A DNA stretch of 64,000 nt from Amaurobius ferox (Eukaryota > Arthropoda > Arachnida > Araneae > Amaurobiidae), in contig OX578138.1 of assembly GCA_951213105.1 (NCBI GenBank), positions 94,371,914-94,435,913 on the forward strand, given 5' to 3'. This document shows, piece by piece, positions 59,136 to 64,000 of this stretch (position 1 is the stretch's first letter; each line of letters starts with the position of its first letter). The notes beneath the pieces were generated by a model. The model worked only from the letters and a program-made list of their open reading frames with translations, did not search any database and was not told the DNA's origin. The translations under genes and the position numbers were made by a program.

Positions 59136-60086
59136 AACTTTCCTTATATACAATAATGTATAAGGAAAGTATTGTGATGGGGTCGAAAGTTCCAATTCGA
59201 GTTTTCGACGGGAGAGCTCGTTTCAAGCATACCTGATCACGAATCGAACATTTTTGAAATGATGTATGCGTGTGTGTGTGTGTGTCTGAAAGTATCTGTG
59301 CTTGTGAGTGTGTGTCATGAGACTGAGGAGACGATAACTGAATAATGAATGGACTGATTTGAATGAAATTTGGTACAGAAATCACAATCTATGAATACCG
59401 GAAGCCTATTGTTTTTATACGCAATCGAATGTCCAGAACCCTCCCCTAAATTTTCGAGTGAAATTTTGAAAAAATTATTAAAAAATCAAAATCTTTAATA
59501 AAGTTACATAAATAGATATTTATTATGTAATTTTTCATTCGAAAACGATTGACATAAATTTTAGAACGCTAGCATGAACCGTTCTCGAGATATTGGACAT
59601 TTTTCAAAAAATTATCAAAAAATCATGTAAAATAAAAAAAAATATTACCTATTGGTAAACATGTTCATTTTTCATATGTAATATCATGCGATAAATTTGG
59701 TGATATCATTCCCGTGGATCTAGATCGTTCCATTCATGAGAGAAGATACTTTGAGTAATACTTTTGTATTTGATCGCCAATAGTCATTTATATGCTATAA
59801 GAATAACTTATTTTTCTATCCATAACGCTTGGCGAGATTTGGCGACAAATTTGGTGGAATGTCACCAACTTGCCGACATGTGTAAATGTTGCTAAATTAA
59901 CGATAAACTCGCAAAATGGATAAAAATGATGCTAAAACAATGAAAATGACGACTAATTGACGAAAAGCCAATGTATTGCAAAGAATATAGCTACTATAAG
60001 AATAACCTACTGTTTTTACTGTTAAAGTAGTATATTCATTGCATTATATAAGGAAAGTCATGTGCTGCCCAAATCAGATTTTTTTA
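59136..60086 (+). mobile_element. Family A element, copy A13
   Basis: Complete, with start hairpin AACTTTCCTTATATACAATAA and end TATATAAGGAAAGTCATGTG, CTGCCCAAAT. The (TG)n core at 59270-59285 is short. Confidence 0.82.
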
Positions 60087-60663
60087 TAAATTTGCCGTCA
60101 TGGAGATATACTCGTATATTGCATTGAGATTACAAAATGCAATATAAAATTTCTCATTTCCTCTTCAAAAAGTGTTTCAATTAAAAAGCGCCTTTTCAAT
60201 TTAAAACTTTTAAATTAGCCTGCTACAAGAATAATTCTTAGCCAAAATTAGAAAAATTAATAAATAAATTTCAGCTTGATATCTTGCGTGTGGCACCTAA
60301 ATACCTGGAGCAATTTAGGAATTTAAATATTCTTGCAATTCACTGACGGCGATTGAAGAATAAAGTTAGATAATATTACTGATTTGCAAATAAAGCAATT
60401 CTATTTTCAAGATTAATTTCTCGCTTGAACTGTCAATAATTTTCCAAGTGGTCCAGGTCATATATCAGTGGTCCAGGTCATATGATTTAAATTTTTTAAA
60501 TGTCAATTCGCTTTTATAAACATTTTATAAAAAAAATATTTTTATTTAAAAACATTTAAATGCGGCCACTATGAAAAATAAATCAAAATTGTTTACTCTG
60601 TTCACAAAACAACTTACTATACTGAATATTTTGTGAAGTATACATTTAGAAAAAAATGAGTTG
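60087..60663. other. Unassigned spacer with a short repeat
   Basis: GTGGTCCAGGTCATAT occurs twice, 21 bp apart, near 60449 and 60470. Nothing else is seen. Confidence 0.45.
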
Positions 60664-60795
60664 TTACTTTCCTTATATACATAATGTATAAGGAAAGTAT
60701 TGTGAAGGGGTCGAAAATTCGAAATCGAGTTTTCGACGGGAGAGCACGTTTCAAGCATCCCTGATCACGAATCAAACATTTTTGAAGTGATGTCT

Positions 60796-60836
<41 letters not shown>

Positions 60837-61632
60837 TATGTGTGTGTATGTGTGTGTCAGTGAGTCTGTGGAGACGATAACTGACGAACGAATGGACCGA
60901 TTCGAACAAAATTTAGTACAAAAATCCCAATCCGTAAACACTGGAAGCCTATTGTTTTTATACGCAATCGAACGTTCAGAACCCCCATAAATTTTCGAAT
61001 GAAATTTTGAAAAAATTGTCAAAAAATCAAAACCGCTAATAAATTTATGCAAATAGACATTTCTTATGTAATTTTTCATTAGAAAACGATTGACATAAAT
61101 TTTAGAACGCTAACATGAACCGTTCTTGAGATATTGCACATTTTTCAAAAAAATTATTAAAATGTCATATAAAATGAAAAAAAAAATTTCCTATTGAGAA
61201 ACATGTTCACTCTTCATATGTAATTCCATGCGATTAATTGCGTGATATCATTTTCGTGGATCTAGCTCGTTCCATTCATGAAAAAAGATACTTTGAGTAA
61301 TACTTTTGTATTTGAATGCCAATAGTCATTTATCTGCTGTAAGAACAACTTATTTCTTCGTCCATAACGCTTGGCGAGATTTTGGCGACGAATTTGGCGG
61401 AATGTCGCCAACTTGGCGACTTTTTGAAATGTTGCCAAATTAACGAAACTCTCGCCAAATGGATAAAAATGACGCTAAATCAATGAAAATGACGACTAAT
61501 TGTCGAAAATTCAATATCTTGGAAAGAATATTAGTATCTATTATAAGAAAAACCTATTTTTTTACTGTAAAAGTAGTAAATTCATTGCATTATATAAGGA
61601 AAGTCATGTGTTGCCCACATCAGATTTTTTTT
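60664..61632 (+). mobile_element. Family A element, copy A14 (best preserved)
   Basis: Close to what I infer as the family consensus at both ends: TTACTTTCCTTATATACATA with its partner, and TATATAAGGAAAGT, CATGTGTTGCCCACAT and an 8-T run. The (TG)n core is 60798-60860. Useful as a query for the family. Frames at 60765-61079 and 60787-60990 cross the core on opposite strands and are not genes. Confidence 0.85.
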
Positions 61633-62160
61633 AAATAAAAAAGTACAAGTATAAAGTTGTACTTTTTCCGGCGGTAGTAGGTTACTGCGCACTATCACTA
61701 GGTGTACTATTTCTGAGTACTGTCACTAGGTTACTGCGGTTTTCCTATATCTGGTAATTTCTAAATTGGTGTATACTATGAACTGGCAACCTTGAACATA
61801 GAAATTATACAAATACGGTAGACAGCAATTATCACACAAATTCTCCTAACACTTTAGCAGAGGCTCCCAATTACTTTCAGGATCTTTCGATAACTCCCAC
61901 TTACTCTCGCGCAGATCCTCGTAGATCACCAAACTTGACTGTTCAGCACACATGATTGATTCCCTTGGTCAGAATCATCAACTTGTTTTCTTAAACACTT
62001 TCGGCGACTATACTGCTAGTCCGATTCTACATGTGAAATACTATGTCAAATGTCTTCACAATTCAGGGCAAAAGAGTTTGCAATGGCCAAGTTCATAGAA
62101 AAGAACACACCTCGACAGAAAGAATCTATCACTAGGTAGGAGTATATCTGCAAATTACAC
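61633..62160. repeat. Unclassified segment bounded by TCACTAGGT
   Basis: TCACTAGGT or TCACTAGGTA occurs at about 61696, 61727 and 62131, in the same orientation. The segment is less AT-rich than its surroundings. It could be an unrecognised mobile element, but no inverted ends or known domain are seen. Confidence 0.3.
61846..61953 (-). other. 36-codon minus-strand frame (uncertain)
   Basis: An ATG-initiated frame of 35 residues (rich in Glu, Ser, Lys and Trp, including KWELSKDPESNWEPLLK) ends in TAG. Its composition looks more protein-like than the other short frames in this window. It has no recognised domain and could be an exon remnant or chance. Confidence 0.2.
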
Positions 62161-62750
62161 TATTTGTTAAAATAAAATTTATAAAAAAATAAAAAAAATT
62201 GCAAGCTTGGTAAATATCTGTTATATAATTTTGTTGGGTCATCAAACCAATCAATTTGATCCCAAAATTATTTCTATAAGCAAAGTTATAAAATATAGCT
62301 TCAATCCCTTTCGATGCATTTGGGTGAAAAGGATATGTGGTGCACAGGCGAAAACAAAGTTAAACTTAACATTTAAGAAAATATTTAATTAATCTTAGAA
62401 CATGGTCGCACATCGTATAACCGTAAATATTGCATTGTGCCGCATAATAAAACCCACCATATTATCTTTAGTGCGAGTTCCTGGAATAAAATATATTATC
62501 TTAATATTACGCAATTAACTGCACCCATTTTAACTTTAAAATAACATGATTTATTAAGAACATTCTATTTATACTTTAATTACAATAACTATTCTTATAT
62601 TTAATGAGGAGATTGGGTATGTGATACAAGGTACTCCATTATTATAAAATTGATTATGACATTTTATATATGTTAATAAGCACATACCTTCTTGATGCCT
62701 TTAGACTTTTGAGGGTCATTGGTTGTGGAACCACCTTTCATTAATTTATG
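62161..62750. other. Unassigned AT-rich spacer
   Basis: No gene or clear repeat is seen. Confidence 0.4.
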
Positions 62751-63320
62751 ATTTATGACTTTAATATCGTCACACCACACTTGGAACATATTCTACCATG
62801 ACTCTGCACTATTGAGAACTTTGATCCATGTTCGGATCTCGTCTGCTGCACCTTCTCTGTGCAGTTGTGCCGAACTTAATGCATATGTTCGCATTTTGTC
62901 TGTAGCTCGCTGCTTACCTGAGCGTCCGACTTTTCTAAACAATTCTGTTCATCTTTCTGTAGTACTTAATTTATATCTTGAATCCCGACTAATTCTGCAT
63001 TCTCTATTCCCATCCTTCCTCTTTCTGTTGCCACCGCTTTTTGCCTGAGATCTAGATACGCCTCTTCAGCGATCATTGATTGACCTCAGTACGATGCAAC
63101 ACATCCTCATTGGTTAGACATCTAACCAATACTCTGGTTTCACTTTTAGTCTCCTTTTTATGGTTTTCCTGACCTCTCGGGTCAGGGCTACTGTAAATTG
63201 GAATCTGGGCCCTTTGCATTCTTAGAACTCATAAATCCACATAGGCCTGTCTAAGCGTATCCTGGTCTCACAGGAACAATTTAGAGGTCCAACTGTTAAA
63301 AATATAAATAAAATACGAAA
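62751..63320. other. Less AT-rich segment with palindromes
   Basis: Composition differs from the neighbours, and the segment is pyrimidine-rich on the plus strand. It holds a perfect ATTGGTTAGA / TCTAACCAAT palindrome (63109-63130, 2 bp spacer) and CCTGACC / GGTCAGG (63168-63186). On the minus strand CATAAAAAGG lies between them, so an LTR U3 or promoter is possible. The plus-strand frame at 62755-63048 has no recognised domain. Confidence 0.35.
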
Positions 63321-63529
63321 AGCTCCTTAAAGTTTAAATACTATGCACACTATTTTTACCTTCGTAAAAGACTCACAGTCCCACCAGGAGTACGATCTCG
63401 GATCTCTAATTCATCCAACCTCTGAGAAAATATTCCAACTTCTTGTCCCTATAATCTCTTCCGAAATCACATCAGCATACCATTGCCAATCTGAAAGACT
63501 ACCTTCATATTATGTATTTTTTTTCTTTT

Positions 63530-64000
63530 TTTTTTACATTTTTCAACATAGGTGAAAAGTGCTTATGTTCATTTTGTCTGTCTGTCCGTTCGTATGATAT
63601 CTGCCGTAAAAGTGACTTTATCGAACTGAAATTTTAGTATATTATTTAGACGATCAGTGGGACATATGGAAATATAAATGAATAATATCATCTAATTAGT
63701 TTTCGATTAAACCCGGGTTGAAATAATGAAGTATATTGAACCCAACGGGATCTAATTTTTTAAACATTTAAGCAAAGTTACAATTCACTGCTTCGAAAAA
63801 TTTTAATTTTAAAAATATTCTAATTATCCCATAAAATTTATCTATAAAATTTAGCAAAATATGTTCGATAGTTTTTTAAATAAAAATTAAAATAATAAAT
63901 TGCACCCATTACATATGAAGAAATCACGTGACCCACTTCAAAATAAAATATGGCATCCATCTTTTTTTTCCCAATGTAAAAATTTTAAAGTTATTTTAAA
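63530..64000 (+). mobile_element. Family C element, copy C5 (cut by window end)
   Basis: Starts TTTTTACATTTTTCAACATA with GGTGAAAAGTGCTTATG, then TCTGTCTGTCCG, then the family C interior. It is still in family C sequence at base 64000. Confidence 0.72.

Overview
This is AT-rich eukaryotic DNA with no host gene that I can recognise. Nearly every open frame is short and lies inside a repeat. The window is intergenic or deep intronic sequence of an animal, probably an arthropod. That guess rests on the element types: arthropod-style Helitron ends, DINE-1/Helentron-like elements with (TG)n cores, a SCAND3/ZBED-type hAT fragment, and tRNA- and 5S-headed SINEs. The species cannot be fixed from the sequence. 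The window reads as a fossil record of transposition.

Three dispersed families share one architecture and, by my coordinates, fill about 35% of the window (roughly 22.6 kb). Family A has 14 copies, family B has 5 and family C has 5. Each begins with a 12-14 bp terminal repeat that is part of a hairpin. Each carries a microsatellite block and has the inverted partner of the terminal repeat near the 3' end. Each finishes with a second short hairpin and usually a T-rich end. This is the layout known for non-autonomous Helentrons (HINE/DINE-1). The terminal repeats differ between families but match left to right within a family. A fourth subfamily (I) is seen as fragments.

The second theme is a SINE family with interchangeable heads. 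One copy (26109-26491) has a near full-length 5S rRNA head, a linker that looks like a decayed tRNA head, a body and a CAA-rich tail, between perfect 14 bp target duplications. A second 5S-headed copy lies at 42995-43379 on the minus strand. A tRNA-headed copy with the same body lies at 21145-21437. Two tiny 5'-truncated tails also have target duplications (14355-14418, 19771-19827). Other tRNA-derived repeats lie at 21795, 22405, 38194 and 49680.

Layout: 1-4.3 kb, palindromic Helitron pair, family C and a second Helitron 3' end. 4.9-8.7 kb, family A copies in an old tandem duplication. 8.7-9.0 kb, a CCAATATTGG-rich MITE. 10.27-11.06 kb, a hAT element with perfect 8 bp duplications and an ORF for the transposase C-terminus. 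11.8-14.6 kb, family B, a solo LTR, a hairpin MITE and family A hit by a SINE. 16.5-22.5 kb, A/B copies, tandem repeats and SINEs. 22.5-32.4 kb, few recognisable elements, with small repeats, a 5S SINE and a (TA)n tract. 32.4-39.6 kb, family C cluster. 40.5-43.4 kb, a 14 bp minisatellite, a TGACGTCA-rich MITE and a 5S SINE. 44-61.6 kb, dense A/B copies, a GC-rich palindrome and a ~355 bp satellite. 61.6-64 kb, unassigned sequence and a family C copy cut by the window end.
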